From: an uncultured Bacteroidales bacterium
Lineage (GTDB): Bacteria > Bacteroidota > Bacteroidia > Bacteroidales > Bacteroidaceae
Assembly: GCA_902760965.1 (NCBI GenBank)
Contig: CACWIN010000013.1
Span: 1 to 37,910, forward strand
Reading direction: 5' to 3'
DNA length: 37,910 bases
A program made the position numbers and the translations under genes. The first letter of the stretch is position 1; each line of letters opens with the position of its first letter. The notes under the pieces were generated by a model, which saw nothing but the letters and a program-made list of their open reading frames with translations, ran no database searches and had not been told where the DNA came from. Below, in pieces: positions 1 through 8,194 of this stretch.

Positions 1-789
1 CTGCCGGAAAAGATAGTAGAAAGGAAACTCTATTTTAGCGATGAACTCCAGACACAACTGAGTCTTTTGCAAAAAAGTCTGGAGGAGAATAATTATTTGG
101 AGTTGCGAAGACAACTGGAAGAGAAGGGGATGCAGAAAGGAATAGCCGCGCTTTTATATGGACCACCGGGCACAGGTAAAACGGAGAGTGTCATGCAGGT
201 GGCAAAGGCTACAGGTAGAGCCATCTATCATGTTGATATCAGTTCAACAAAGTCATGCTGGTTTGGAGAAAGTGAAAAACTCATAAAGGAGGTGTTTAAA
301 AGGTATGAAGATATATGTGAGCATAGTGAAAAGCGGCCAATTCTTCTATTCAATGAGGCCGATGGTATCTTTTCCAAGCGTAAAGACACCGATTCCTCTA
401 ACGTAGCACAGACTGAGAATACGATTCAGAACATCATTCTGGAAGAGATGGAGCGTTTGGACGGTATATTGATTGCTACTACCAATATGGCCGAAAACCT
501 AGATGGAGCATTTGAAAGGCGCTTTTTGTTTAAGATTAAATTTGATAAACCTACACTTGAAGCAAGGAAAAGCATATGGCTCTCCAAGATGCCTTCACTC
601 TCAGATGATAACGCTGGGATATTGGCTACTTCATTTAATTTTAGTGGTGGTGAAATAGATAACATTGTCCGTAAGGCTACCATCATGGAAGTTCTTGGTG
701 GTAAAGAGCCGGAGATTCAGGATCTTAAGAGGCTCTGCCACGAAGAAAAACTGCATGGTGGTAGTAGCAGAATAGGTTTTAACACATGA
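1..789 (+). CDS. AAA+ family ATPase, 5' end outside window
   Basis: The reading frame is open from base 1, so the N-terminus lies upstream; the first internal ATG is at 67. The visible 262 residues form an AAA+ ATPase core: Walker A GPPGTGKT, Walker B-type LLFNEADG, a sensor-1 stretch ATTNMAENLDGAF with a following arginine-rich ERRF, and a C-terminal lid region containing FSGGEIDNIVRKA. This layout is that of the classic AAA clade (proteasome-ATPase/SpoVK-like), which remodels or unfolds protein substrates. No substrate-binding domain is visible because the N-terminal part is missing. It ends 10 bases before the stop of the convergent gene at 800. The specific role is unknown. Confidence 0.8.
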   Translation: MPEKIVERKLYFSDELQTQLSLLQKSLEENNYLELRRQLEEKGMQKGIAALLYGPPGTGKTESVMQVAKATGRAIYHVDISSTKSCWFGESEKLIKEVFKRYEDICEHSEKRPILLFNEADGIFSKRKDTDSSNVAQTENTIQNIILEEMERLDGILIATTNMAENLDGAFERRFLFKIKFDKPTLEARKSIWLSKMPSLSDDNAGILATSFNFSGGEIDNIVRKATIMEVLGGKEPEIQDLKRLCHEEKLHGGSSRIGFNT

Positions 790-799
790 GATGATGTAT

Positions 800-1183
800 T
801 TATAGTGTTGCGCGTGTTTTGTAGTATCCGAACTTGTCTCTTTTGATGATGTAGATGGAGGCTTTTCGGGTGCCAAGGGTGCTGATGAACTTGCGCTTAA
901 TTCGGGATATGTTGGTGTAGAAAACGATTTTGGATTCGCCACAAAGGTTTTGTATTGTGTTGAGCATCAGGTCTTTGTTGTCAAAGACTGATTCGTGGGC
1001 ATACAGGAGGTACAGTTCTTGCCAGTGACGGGGGAGGGCATCGGCCTGGATGCCTTCGGGGTGATTTATAAAGAACTGGTATAGTGTTCGTTCTGTTGGA
1101 TTTAGGTACACTATGGTGTTGTCATCGGGCAGATGAAATTCGCCTGGATGGGGGCCTGGGATGATTAGATTTTTGTTGTTCAT
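800..1183 (-). CDS. Hypothetical protein of the HPEGI-motif pair
   Basis: A 127-residue protein without a recognised domain. The frame stays open upstream to 1387, but the ATG at 1183 (MNNKNLIIPG) is preferred, because the extension is low in plausible protein character and overlaps the divergent gene. It has the block TLYQFFINHPEGI followed by a basic C-terminal half (SRIKRKFISTLG...). The divergent gene at 1334 contains TLFILFLRHPEGI in a similar position, so the two look like diverged paralogues. No signal peptide or membrane segment is seen. Function unknown. Confidence 0.55.
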   Translation of the reverse strand: MNNKNLIIPGPHPGEFHLPDDNTIVYLNPTERTLYQFFINHPEGIQADALPRHWQELYLLYAHESVFDNKDLMLNTIQNLCGESKIVFYTNISRIKRKFISTLGTRKASIYIIKRDKFGYYKTRATL

Positions 1184-1333
1184 ACGGACTGATTTTTGTG
1201 ACAAAGGTGCTGTTGGAAATCGGCAATTCAAAGTGATTACAAGCTTGTAATTGTTTGGAAAAGTTGATTGTTTTAATATGGAAAAAATGGCGTTTGGGCT
1301 TGGTGGTTGGCTTTTTTTGCGTACCTTTATGGT

Positions 1334-1930
1334 ATGATAATACGTGGAAACATTGAGGTGCAGTTTTTGTGGCGGTTGCTCTATCATGGAGCGGGCGGGC
1401 GGCTGGAGGAGCCGGCGGTTGATTACAGCGGGATGCTGGATGGTATGGAGGCTGCCGAGCTGATGGCGCTTATGACAATGGTGCAGGAGCGGCTTAAAGT
1501 TATTGGTTTAGAGTCATTTGCTGAGCCTGTGAATCCTCCGGTTGAATTGTTTATTGACAAGCGCTACATTATTAGAATGGGTGATCCAAATGGTCCGATG
1601 CTCCAGCTGCGGCCGTTGGTTAAGACTCTGTTTATCTTGTTTTTACGGCATCCGGAGGGGATTTTACTTAAACAGCGTGATAGTTTTAGGACGGAGCTGG
1701 AGGAGATTTATTCCACGATTAATCCTAATACTTTTAGGGAGTATGTAAAGGCTAGGATTGCGCGTCTGGTGGATCTGGAGGACAATTCTTTCAGCGAGAA
1801 GGCATCGGTCTTGAATGCGCGGTTGGAGGAGTTGCTTCCGGAGGGGATTGCGGGCGATTATCAGATTAAGGGGTACAACGGTTGCCCGCGTAAAATTGCG
1901 GTAAATCCGCTGCTTGTTCACTGGGAATGA
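1334..1930 (+). CDS. Hypothetical protein, paralogue of the divergent neighbour
   Basis: About 198 residues. The frame opens with a TTG at 1307, but ATG 1334 (MIIRGNIEV) is the better start; ATG 1433 (MLDGMEAAEL) is possible. The central part RPLVKTLFILFLRHPEGI and the following helical segment match the general pattern of the protein at 800-1183, with a longer acidic N-terminus. The C-terminus has the pattern DYQIKGYNGCPRKIAVNPLLV, resembling the C-terminus of the partner. The stop TGA is followed with no gap by a family A palindromic element. Function unknown; a regulatory or toxin/antitoxin-like role cannot be read from sequence. Confidence 0.55.
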   Translation: MIIRGNIEVQFLWRLLYHGAGGRLEEPAVDYSGMLDGMEAAELMALMTMVQERLKVIGLESFAEPVNPPVELFIDKRYIIRMGDPNGPMLQLRPLVKTLFILFLRHPEGILLKQRDSFRTELEEIYSTINPNTFREYVKARIARLVDLEDNSFSEKASVLNARLEELLPEGIAGDYQIKGYNGCPRKIAVNPLLVHWE

Positions 1931-1932
1931 TG

Positions 1933-1997
1933 CCATTGGGGACGGTTCCGTTTGGCTCATTTGTTAAAAATGTGCCAAACGGAACCGTCCCCAATGG
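1933..1997 (+). repeat. Family A palindromic element, copy A1
   Basis: A 65-bp near-perfect palindrome: left arm CCATTGGGGACGGTTCCG, right arm CGGAACCGTCCCCAATGG, loop with TTTGTTAAAAA. The palindrome extends outward to GATGCC...GGCATC. It begins two bases after the TGA stop of the preceding gene (0 bases if the flanking TG is counted) and lies upstream of the aminotransferase promoter. One arm mismatch is present near the loop (AATGTGCC instead of AATGAGCC). Confidence 0.93.
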
Positions 1998-2008
1998 CAT
2001 CTTTTTCT

Positions 2009-2016
2009 ATCTTTGC
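2009..2016 (+). promoter_or_regulatory. Bacteroidota -7 box TATCTTTG of the aminotransferase gene
   Basis: TATCTTTG fits the TAnnTTTG -7 consensus and ends only three bases before ATG 2020. Because transcription usually starts several bases after this box, the message would have almost no 5' leader. No clear -33 TTTG is present, as that position falls within the A1 element. Confidence 0.4.
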
Positions 2017-2019
2017 AAT

Positions 2020-3141
2020 ATGATTCCGTTTTTGAGTTTAAAGGAGGTAACGGAGCTGCACGGGGCCGAGATTGAGGAGGCCGTTAAGCGTGTGGTATCT
2101 TCGGGGTGGTATCTGCAGGGCGCTGAGAATGAGCGCTTTGAGGCGGATTATGCTCAGTTTATTGGCTCTAAGTACTGCGTGGGTTGCGCTAACGGGCTTG
2201 ACGCTTTGATCTGGATTTTCAGGGCTTACATTGAGCTGGGCGTGATGAAACCGGGCGATGAAGTCATTGTTCCTGCAAACACGTATATCGCTACTATTCT
2301 GTCAATTACGGAGAATGAGTTAAAGCCGGTTCTGGTGGAACCCAAGGCCGATACGCTCCAAATTGATGACTCAAAAATTGAGGAGGCAATTACTCCCAAG
2401 ACCCGGGCGGTTTGCATTGTTCATCTTTACGGGCGGAACGCTTACACCGACAGGATTGGTGAAATTTGTCGCAAGTATGGGCTTAAGCTGGTGGAGGACA
2501 ATGCTCAAGCGCACGGATGTATATGTGCCGATGGTCGCAAAACCGGTTCGATTGGTGATGCATCGGGCCACAGTTTCTACCCCGGCAAGAACCTGGGCGC
2601 GCTGGGCGACGGCGGCGCTGTTATAACTAACGATCCGGATCTTGCAGCAGCCGTGCGGACGCTGGCAAATTATGGGTCATCGGCCAAATACGTATTTAAA
2701 TATATGGGCCGAAACAGCCGTCTGGATGAGATTCAGGCTGCGGTGCTGGATGTAAAACTCAAGCATTTGGAGGCAGATAATGCGCATCGGCAAAAGGTTG
2801 CGGCAATGTATTATGAGGGGCTGCGCAATCCCCTGATTTCGCTGCCCGAGTGTTTGCCCGATGCTCAAAACGTATATCATCTGTTCCCGATTCTGGTGAG
2901 CGAAAACAAACGCGACGAACTCCAATCCTATCTGAAAGAAAATGGAATAGAAACCCTAATCCATTACCCAATCCCGCCGCACAAACAGGAATGTTATGCC
3001 ACTGAGGAATGGAATAGGTCGCAACTAAACCTTCCCATCACAGAAAAACTTGCAGCTCAAGAGCTTAGCCTTCCCATCGGCCCCACAATTTCGGCCGATA
3101 ATATCAACTACATTATAGATACAATCAACCGCTTCCGCTAA
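2020..3141 (+). CDS. DegT/DnrJ/EryC1/StrS-family sugar aminotransferase
   Basis: A 373-residue PLP enzyme that transaminates keto-sugar nucleotides, probably a dTDP-3- or 4-keto-6-deoxyhexose for surface glycans. The family start MIPFLSLKE, the SGWYLQG block, the VEDNAQAHG motif (Asp about 160) and the PLP lysine in HSFYPGKNLGALGDGGA (about Lys190) are all present. The frame stays open upstream to 1927 through element A1, but that extension encodes the repeat peptide and family members begin at MIPFL, so ATG 2020 is chosen. The sequence resembles FdtB/WecE-like transaminases; the exact sugar cannot be told. It lies upstream of polysaccharide export genes, separated by a block of repeats. Confidence 0.88.
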   Translation: MIPFLSLKEVTELHGAEIEEAVKRVVSSGWYLQGAENERFEADYAQFIGSKYCVGCANGLDALIWIFRAYIELGVMKPGDEVIVPANTYIATILSITENELKPVLVEPKADTLQIDDSKIEEAITPKTRAVCIVHLYGRNAYTDRIGEICRKYGLKLVEDNAQAHGCICADGRKTGSIGDASGHSFYPGKNLGALGDGGAVITNDPDLAAAVRTLANYGSSAKYVFKYMGRNSRLDEIQAAVLDVKLKHLEADNAHRQKVAAMYYEGLRNPLISLPECLPDAQNVYHLFPILVSENKRDELQSYLKENGIETLIHYPIPPHKQECYATEEWNRSQLNLPITEKLAAQELSLPIGPTISADNINYIIDTINRFR

Positions 3142-3162
3142 AAAACGAGGCCAAAGGGGACA

Positions 3163-3268
3163 GGGGCACAAAGGGGACGGTTCTTTTTGTGCCCCTGAGA
3201 TAATAACCCAAAAGTTCTCTTCCTCCCCAAAAATAGGGGCACAAAAAGAACCGTCCCCATTGTGCCCC
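3163..3268. repeat. Inverted pair of family B units (B1, B2)
   Basis: B1 (3163-3195) and B2 (3236-3268) are 33-bp units with ends GGGGCACAAA / TTTGTGCCCC around the core GGGGACGGTTC. B1 has the core on the + strand and B2 on the - strand, with a 40-bp spacer. The outer flanks are also inverted: GGGGACAG before B1 and CTGTCCC after B2. B1 starts 21 bases after the stop of the aminotransferase gene. B2 has an ATTGTGCCCC end variant. Confidence 0.9.
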
Positions 3269-3269
3269 T

Positions 3270-3326
3270 GTCCCTAATGGCGCGAATGTTAAAAATGAGC
3301 CGAACGGAACCGTCCCCTTTGGCGCG
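3270..3326 (+). repeat. Degenerate family A fragment (A')
   Basis: TGTTAAAAATGAGCC followed by GAACGGAACCGTCCCC matches the loop and right arm of family A, but the left arm has been replaced by GTCCCTAATGGCGCG. That segment is a near direct repeat of the right end GTCCCCTTTGGCGCG at 3312-3326. It looks like a decayed or rearranged copy. Confidence 0.7.
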
Positions 3327-3358
3327 GGGCACAAAAAGAACCGTCCCCATTGTGCCCC
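3326..3358 (-). repeat. Family B unit B3, solitary
   Basis: A 33-bp unit with core GGGGACGGTTC on the minus strand and the same ATTGTGCCCC variant end as B2, suggesting local duplication. It is 5 bases upstream of the -33 TTG of the next gene. Confidence 0.88.
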
Positions 3359-3362
3359 TGTC

Positions 3363-3393
3363 TTGCGCGTGTTAAAAATTATTAGTAAATTTG
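3363..3393 (+). promoter_or_regulatory. Promoter of the OPX/Wzz operon
   Basis: TTG at 3363-3365, a 20-base spacer and TAAATTTG at 3386-3393 fit the Bacteroidota -33/-7 arrangement. The predicted leader before ATG 3424 is about 24 bases. Confidence 0.5.
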
Positions 3394-3423
3394 CAGTCCG
3401 GAAACAATTTTTAAAATATCGAT

Positions 3424-6096
3424 ATGAAGAAAATTCTGGCCTTTGTTGCTGTGCTGCTGCCCGTTATGGGTTTTGCGCAGTCAGCTTCCATGATTGCCAT
3501 GGCTCAGTCTGAGCTACAGAAACGCGGTCTGAATGAGACCGAAGTACGTGCCCGTCTTATGGAAAACGGCATTGACGTGGATAATATTCCGCCCACGGAG
3601 TATGCCAACTACCAGAGCAGGGTTATGAGTATCATCAACCAGATGACTGCCGAAAAGAATGCGGCCGATGTTACTCCCGCCGCTCCTGCAACAGGCGGTG
3701 AAGAAGTGGTTGTAAGCGCCGAGGATGCACCTCAGACCACCACAGGTGAGGCTGCCGCCGAGCAGGCACTTGAAGAAGCTCTCAAGGAGAATCACGTTTC
3801 CACCACTGCCGGCGACAACATTTACGGTCACTCGCTCTTTACAGGCACATCGATGGATGTGTTCCGCACTACCGACGGTGCTCAGGCACCTGACACCTAC
3901 GTGCTGGGTGAGGGCGATGAAATTCATATCTCAATTTTCGGTTCGTCACAGACCGAGATTCATCAGCGCATTGGTTCCGACGGTTCAATTCAGCCTGCCG
4001 GTTCAAGCAAGATATTCCTGAAAGGTATGACTATGGCTCAGGGTAGGGAGGCTATCCGTTCCAAACTGGCCGGTCACTACTCATTCCGTCCCGACCAGAT
4101 TGCAGTTACAATCACTACCGCACGTACGGTTACAGTAAGCATTTACGGTGAGGTTGGCGTTCAGGGCGGCTTTACGTTATCGGCCTTGAACTCGGCTTTC
4201 AACGCTCTGGCAGCTGCCGGCGGTCCTACGGCAATGGGTTCTATCCGTAACATCCAGATGAGCCGCGGCGGCAAGACAAACCGTCTGGACCTTTACAAAT
4301 ATATGACCGAGCCCAGTACCGGAATTAATTATGACCTGCAGAACGGCGATGTTATGTTTGTTCCCGTGGCCGATAAAATTGTTACCCTTGAGGGTGCAGT
4401 TAACCGCCCCATGCGTTACGAAATGGTTGCAGGCGAGACAGTTAAGGACCTGCTCCGTTATGCCGGCGGCGTTAAGTACAACGCATATGCCGAATATCTG
4501 CAGATTGAGCGCTACTCCAACGATGAGGTTATTTACCTGGAGTACAAGCTTGAAGATGTAATTAAGGGTTCCAAGAGGATTGAGCTGAACAACGGTGATA
4601 TTGTCCGCGTGCGTGAGTCAAACAAGCCTCTTGAAAAATACGTTTCTATAAACGGTGATGTATTCTATACCGGCCGATACTCATTTGACAACAATAAGAC
4701 CCTTAAGACTCTCATTGACAAGGCTCAGCCCCGATACACAGCCATGATGGATTATGTGTTTGTGGAGCGTACGCGTCCCGATGAGACAGTCGAGGTTCTT
4801 ACCATTCCGTTCCCCGGTGTTAACGGCAATCCCGATTTTGACCTGGAGCCCCGTGATGCAGTTCGCGTTCTGGAGCAGTCAACATACAGTGACCTGGGTA
4901 CCATTGAGGTTAGCGGTCAGGTCAGAGAGCCGTTCTCACGTCAGTTTGGCATTAACGACCGCATGACAGTTGAGCAGGCTATTGGTTATGCAGGTGGTCT
5001 TAAGCCCAGCGTATTCCCCGTTGCTTATATTTTCCGTACCGATTTGACCAATCCGTCAAAGAAAGAGTACCTGCGTATTCTGCTTGATAAGGACGGTGAT
5101 ACTCTGCTGCAGCCGGGTGATAAACTTAAGATTTATGACAACACCACTTATACTAATATAGGTGAGGTAAGGATTAGCGGTGCCGTTAAGAATCCTCTGG
5201 GTACCGAGTATGATCCTTCAATCAGCGTTCATGACCTGATTGAGATGGCAGGCGGTTTTGAGGTTGGCGCAGCTTATGACCGCGTGGAGGTGTTCCGCGT
5301 AAACGTTTCCAAGAAGGATGAGACCGAACTGGATATGATTACTCTGACTGTTGATGAGAACTACAATCCGGTTGGCGGTTTCCAGCTTCAGCCTTATGAC
5401 CACATTGTGGTTCGTAGGGTTCCTAACTTTACCATGGGTCGTACTGTCGAGGTTAACGGCCGAGTTAAGTATCCGGGCGTATATGTTCTGGAGGATGGCC
5501 GCACCCAGCTTTGGGAGGTAATCCAGAAGGCAGGCGGTCTGCTTGACGATGCTGACCCGTACGCTCGTTTGTTCCGTACTTATAAAAACCGCGGTAACAT
5601 CGGCCTTGATTTGCGCAAGGTAAAGAGCAGCAAGGGTAGCCTTAAGGCCGATCCTATCCTTATGGACGGTGATGTGATCAACATTGTTCGTTTGGAAAAT
5701 ACAATGACAATCCGTGAAATGGGTACACGTATGGCTCAGTATGTGCCCGATGAGTATTCATCGACCCAAAAGACTGTCATTTATCAGGGCAAGCACAATG
5801 CTGCATGGTACGTACGTCACTATGCCGGCGGATTTGATAAGATGGCCGATAAGAACAGCGTTACCGTGACTTTCCCCAACAACCAGTCCGAATCAACCAA
5901 ACGCGGATTTTTCTGGATTCGCCGTTATCCTAAAGTTGAGCCGGGTGGTGTGGTTACAATGCGTTTTGACGAAGATAAGCGTGAGAGAGTTGAAAAGCCC
6001 AAGGAGAAGATTGACTGGGGTAATGAGTTGAGAACCTCCTTGTCAACCTTGACATCGGTTATTTCATTGATTATTCTTGTTGACAGACTTAAGTAA
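3424..6096 (+). CDS. SLBB-domain polysaccharide export protein (OPX/Wza family)
   Basis: An 890-residue exported protein. A signal peptide (MKKILAFVAVLLPVMGFA-Q) leads to an alanine/glutamate-rich low-complexity stretch to about residue 130. A Poly_export domain follows (about 155-245, YVLGEGDEIHISIFG), then several SLBB-type ligand-binding repeats recognisable by recurring VSGAVKNPL, VNGRVKYPG and AGG segments, and a C-terminal hydrophobic helix (SVISLIILV). Family members form the outer-membrane or periplasmic conduit for capsule or exopolysaccharide. The protein is much larger than E. coli Wza (about 380 residues), as is common for Bacteroidales SLBB proteins. It is followed after 5 bases by the Wzz-like gene, so the two are probably co-transcribed. 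Confidence 0.9.
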   Translation: MKKILAFVAVLLPVMGFAQSASMIAMAQSELQKRGLNETEVRARLMENGIDVDNIPPTEYANYQSRVMSIINQMTAEKNAADVTPAAPATGGEEVVVSAEDAPQTTTGEAAAEQALEEALKENHVSTTAGDNIYGHSLFTGTSMDVFRTTDGAQAPDTYVLGEGDEIHISIFGSSQTEIHQRIGSDGSIQPAGSSKIFLKGMTMAQGREAIRSKLAGHYSFRPDQIAVTITTARTVTVSIYGEVGVQGGFTLSALNSAFNALAAAGGPTAMGSIRNIQMSRGGKTNRLDLYKYMTEPSTGINYDLQNGDVMFVPVADKIVTLEGAVNRPMRYEMVAGETVKDLLRYAGGVKYNAYAEYLQIERYSNDEVIYLEYKLEDVIKGSKRIELNNGDIVRVRESNKPLEKYVSINGDVFYTGRYSFDNNKTLKTLIDKAQPRYTAMMDYVFVERTRPDETVEVLTIPFPGVNGNPDFDLEPRDAVRVLEQSTYSDLGTIEVSGQVREPFSRQFGINDRMTVEQAIGYAGGLKPSVFPVAYIFRTDLTNPSKKEYLRILLDKDGDTLLQPGDKLKIYDNTTYTNIGEVRISGAVKNPLGTEYDPSISVHDLIEMAGGFEVGAAYDRVEVFRVNVSKKDETELDMITLTVDENYNPVGGFQLQPYDHIVVRRVPNFTMGRTVEVNGRVKYPGVYVLEDGRTQLWEVIQKAGGLLDDADPYARLFRTYKNRGNIGLDLRKVKSSKGSLKADPILMDGDVINIVRLENTMTIREMGTRMAQYVPDEYSSTQKTVIYQGKHNAAWYVRHYAGGFDKMADKNSVTVTFPNNQSESTKRGFFWIRRYPKVEPGGVVTMRFDEDKRERVEKPKEKIDWGNELRTSLSTLTSVISLIILVDRLK

Positions 6097-6101
6097 ATAA
6101 T

Positions 6102-7238
6102 ATGGACGAGAACAATAATAATATGCCTCAGGCTCAAGAGGAGGAAGGCATTGATATAATGGCGCTGGTCAAGCAGCTTTGGGACGGGCGTAAGACCGTT
6201 ATAATCTGGACCTGTGCATTTATGGTGCTGGGCCTGATTGCTGCGCTTACCATGAAGCGTTCGTACGCTGTGAGCACTGTAATGGTGCCTCAGCTGAATT
6301 CAAGCAAGGCATCATCATTGAGCAGTCTGGCATCGTTGGCGGGATTTGATCTTGGATCGGTCAATACCGGAAGCGAGCTTTCACCGCTTATTTATCCGCA
6401 GATTGTTAGCAGCGTTCCTTTCCAGAAGGAGCTTATGTATACTCCGCTTCATTATTCTAAGTGTGATACTGCCATTTGCATGTTTGACTATTCGCTTAGT
6501 GATTATGCCAAACCGGGGCCTGTAGGTGCTGTGTTTCAGGCTATTGGTAAGTATACCATTGGCCTGCCTGGCGTGATTCTTGGGGCAATTAGGGGCAAGA
6601 AAGAGCCTATTGTTTTGCCCGAGGGTGAAGGTGCTGATGGTGGTGCTGCTGCAAAGCCGCTGGTTATTAGTGAGGACGAGGAAAAGGTGCTTAAGGTTTT
6701 GAGTGAGAACGTGTCGCTTGCGGTTGACAAGAAGGAGGGATATGTGACTCTTAACGTTAAGGGGTCCGAGCCTATTCAGACTGCCGAGCTGGCAATGAAG
6801 GCGCAGCAGCTGTTGCAGGATGAGATTACCCGTTTCCGTGTTGAAAAATCACAGAGTGAGTTGGAATATATTCAGGCCCGATATAACGAGATTAAGGCTG
6901 AGACCGAGTCATATCAGGAGCAACTGGCTAAGATTACTGACCGCCAGCAGAGCCTGACCGGTACCCGTGACCGCATAGAGCGTGACCGTATTCAGACCAA
7001 GTACAATATGGCCAGCTCAATTTACAGCGAGCTTGCAAAGCAGCTTGAGCAGTCCAAGATGCAGGTTAAGAAAGATACTCCGGTGTTTACAATTGTTCAG
7101 CCTGTGTCGGTTCCTACCAAGCCTGCCAACAGCCGTGCCAAGACACTTATTGTGTGGACGTTCTTTGGCGGCATTCTGGGTTGCGGCATTGTTCTTGGAA
7201 AGGGGTATTTGCCTAAGATCAAGGAGATGTTTGCTTGA
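6102..7238 (+). CDS. Wzz-type chain-length determinant / PCP protein
   Basis: A 378-residue inner-membrane protein: a cytoplasmic acidic N-terminus, TM1 about residues 34-52, a periplasmic region with a long predicted coiled coil (about 230-320, e.g. EKSQSELEYIQARYNEIKAE), a Pro-rich PTKPANS segment and TM2 about 350-370. This is the layout of polysaccharide co-polymerases that set chain length. There is no kinase domain, unlike the Wzc-type protein at 32529-34982. Its stop TGA is directly followed by element A2. Most likely it works with the OPX protein upstream. Confidence 0.85.
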   Translation: MDENNNNMPQAQEEEGIDIMALVKQLWDGRKTVIIWTCAFMVLGLIAALTMKRSYAVSTVMVPQLNSSKASSLSSLASLAGFDLGSVNTGSELSPLIYPQIVSSVPFQKELMYTPLHYSKCDTAICMFDYSLSDYAKPGPVGAVFQAIGKYTIGLPGVILGAIRGKKEPIVLPEGEGADGGAAAKPLVISEDEEKVLKVLSENVSLAVDKKEGYVTLNVKGSEPIQTAELAMKAQQLLQDEITRFRVEKSQSELEYIQARYNEIKAETESYQEQLAKITDRQQSLTGTRDRIERDRIQTKYNMASSIYSELAKQLEQSKMQVKKDTPVFTIVQPVSVPTKPANSRAKTLIVWTFFGGILGCGIVLGKGYLPKIKEMFA

Positions 7239-7240
7239 TG

Positions 7241-7305
7241 CCATTGGGGACGGTTCCGTTTGGCTCATTTGTTAAAAATGAGCCAAACGGAACCGTCCCT
7301 TTCGG
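7241..7305 (+). repeat. Family A palindromic element, copy A2
   Basis: The left arm and loop are intact, with a perfectly paired GGCTCATT...AATGAGCC inner stem; the outer right end has decayed (CCCTTTCGG instead of CCCCAATGG). The element's TG flank begins immediately after the Wzz stop codon. It lies between that gene and the RAYT gene, i.e. on the left side of the transposase. Confidence 0.9.
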
Positions 7306-7315
7306 CCCTTTTTCT

Positions 7316-7323
7316 TATCTTTG
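7316..7323 (+). promoter_or_regulatory. -7 box TATCTTTG of the RAYT gene
   Basis: A TAnnTTTG box 11 bases after the A2 element; ATG 7361 lies 37 bases downstream. No matching -33 motif is visible: the expected position is inside or at the edge of A2. Confidence 0.4.
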
Positions 7324-7360
7324 CCATGAAACCAATACCTAATTACAAAAATCTATTATT

Positions 7361-8170
7361 ATGGCACGTAAAGCTAGAGAAAACAGTATTTCCGGCATTT
7401 ACCATGTAATGCTTAGAGGTGTTAACCGACAAGACATTTTTGAGTGTGAGAAAGATTACCTTAAGTTTCTTGATTTGCTAAGGCGGGCGGCGTTTCCGCG
7501 CGATGAGTACAATAAGCCTTCGCCTCCTAATCTGGCGGTTTTTGCGTATTGTCTTATGCCTAATCATGTGCATCTTCTGGTTAGGGAGCAGGATGTGAGG
7601 ATATCGGACGCAATTAAAAGTATTACAGTGTCTTATGCGTATTATTTTAATCAAAAGTACGATCATGTGGGGCACCTTTTTCAGGACCGGTTCAGGAGCG
7701 AGACGGTGAATGATATGGCGTATTTTATTTCGCTGATGCGCTATATTCACCAGAATCCTGTGGCGGGGATGCTTTGCAAAAATGTGGATGGGTACCGATG
7801 GAGCAGCTGGTGCGAGTATAATCTTGAGCTGCCCTGCGATGTGGCTGTATGTTCCACAGAATCAGTGTATGACAAGATTACTTTCGATGAGCTGAATGAG
7901 CTTGTTAATGAGCCGATGCCTAAGGCGCAGCGTATTCTGGATTTTGATAACGATACTTTGATCCGGATGACCGATGATAAGGTCCGTGAATTTGTCAGAG
8001 AGGCGTGCGGCGTGAGGTGTCTTGTTGATATTCAGGGGCTTTCTAAGAAGATGCGGAATGAGATTCTGCGTAAGATGGTGGAGTTTGGGGCTTGCGTTCG
8101 GCAGGTTTCCCGCATTACCGGCATTAGCCGCGGGGTTATTGAGCGGGTGTTGAAGAAGAATGAACAGTAG
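7361..8170 (+). CDS. REP-associated tyrosine transposase (RAYT, Y1/HUH family)
   Basis: A 269-residue single-strand transposase of the IS200/Y1_Tnp superfamily. The N-terminal SGIYHVMLRGVNRQDIF block is typical. The HUH metal site is His69-Val-His71 in YCLMPNHVHLLV, and the GHLFQDRF block follows. The catalytic tyrosine is most likely Tyr128 in RYIHQNPV, which aligns with the Tyr-x-x-x-Asn-Pro of E. coli RAYT. The C-terminal about 60 residues (RQVSRITGISRGVIERVL) look like a helix-turn-helix domain, as in several RAYT groups. There are no insertion-sequence ends; instead the gene is flanked by element A2 on the left and the B4-B5 pair on the right, so it is probably domesticated and acts on these repeats. 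Confidence 0.9.
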   Translation: MARKARENSISGIYHVMLRGVNRQDIFECEKDYLKFLDLLRRAAFPRDEYNKPSPPNLAVFAYCLMPNHVHLLVREQDVRISDAIKSITVSYAYYFNQKYDHVGHLFQDRFRSETVNDMAYFISLMRYIHQNPVAGMLCKNVDGYRWSSWCEYNLELPCDVAVCSTESVYDKITFDELNELVNEPMPKAQRILDFDNDTLIRMTDDKVREFVREACGVRCLVDIQGLSKKMRNEILRKMVEFGACVRQVSRITGISRGVIERVLKKNEQ

Positions 8171-8194
8171 CTGGCGGTCCGATGAGGCCCCAGA

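Noticed and set aside
1927-2019. N-terminal extension of the aminotransferase through element A1
   Set aside because: The extra residues are the repeat peptide, and family members start at MIPFL; a -7 box lies between the element and ATG 2020.
3163-3358. Clustered 33-bp repeats resembling a CRISPR array
   Set aside because: The units alternate in orientation, spacers are unequal and partly repeat-derived, and no cas genes are nearby; they match the dispersed palindromes elsewhere in the window.
7361-8170. A conventional IS200/IS605 insertion sequence
   Set aside because: The protein is longer with a C-terminal HTH, there is no tnpB, and no IS-type subterminal hairpins specific to this copy were seen; the flanks are dispersed REP-like elements.
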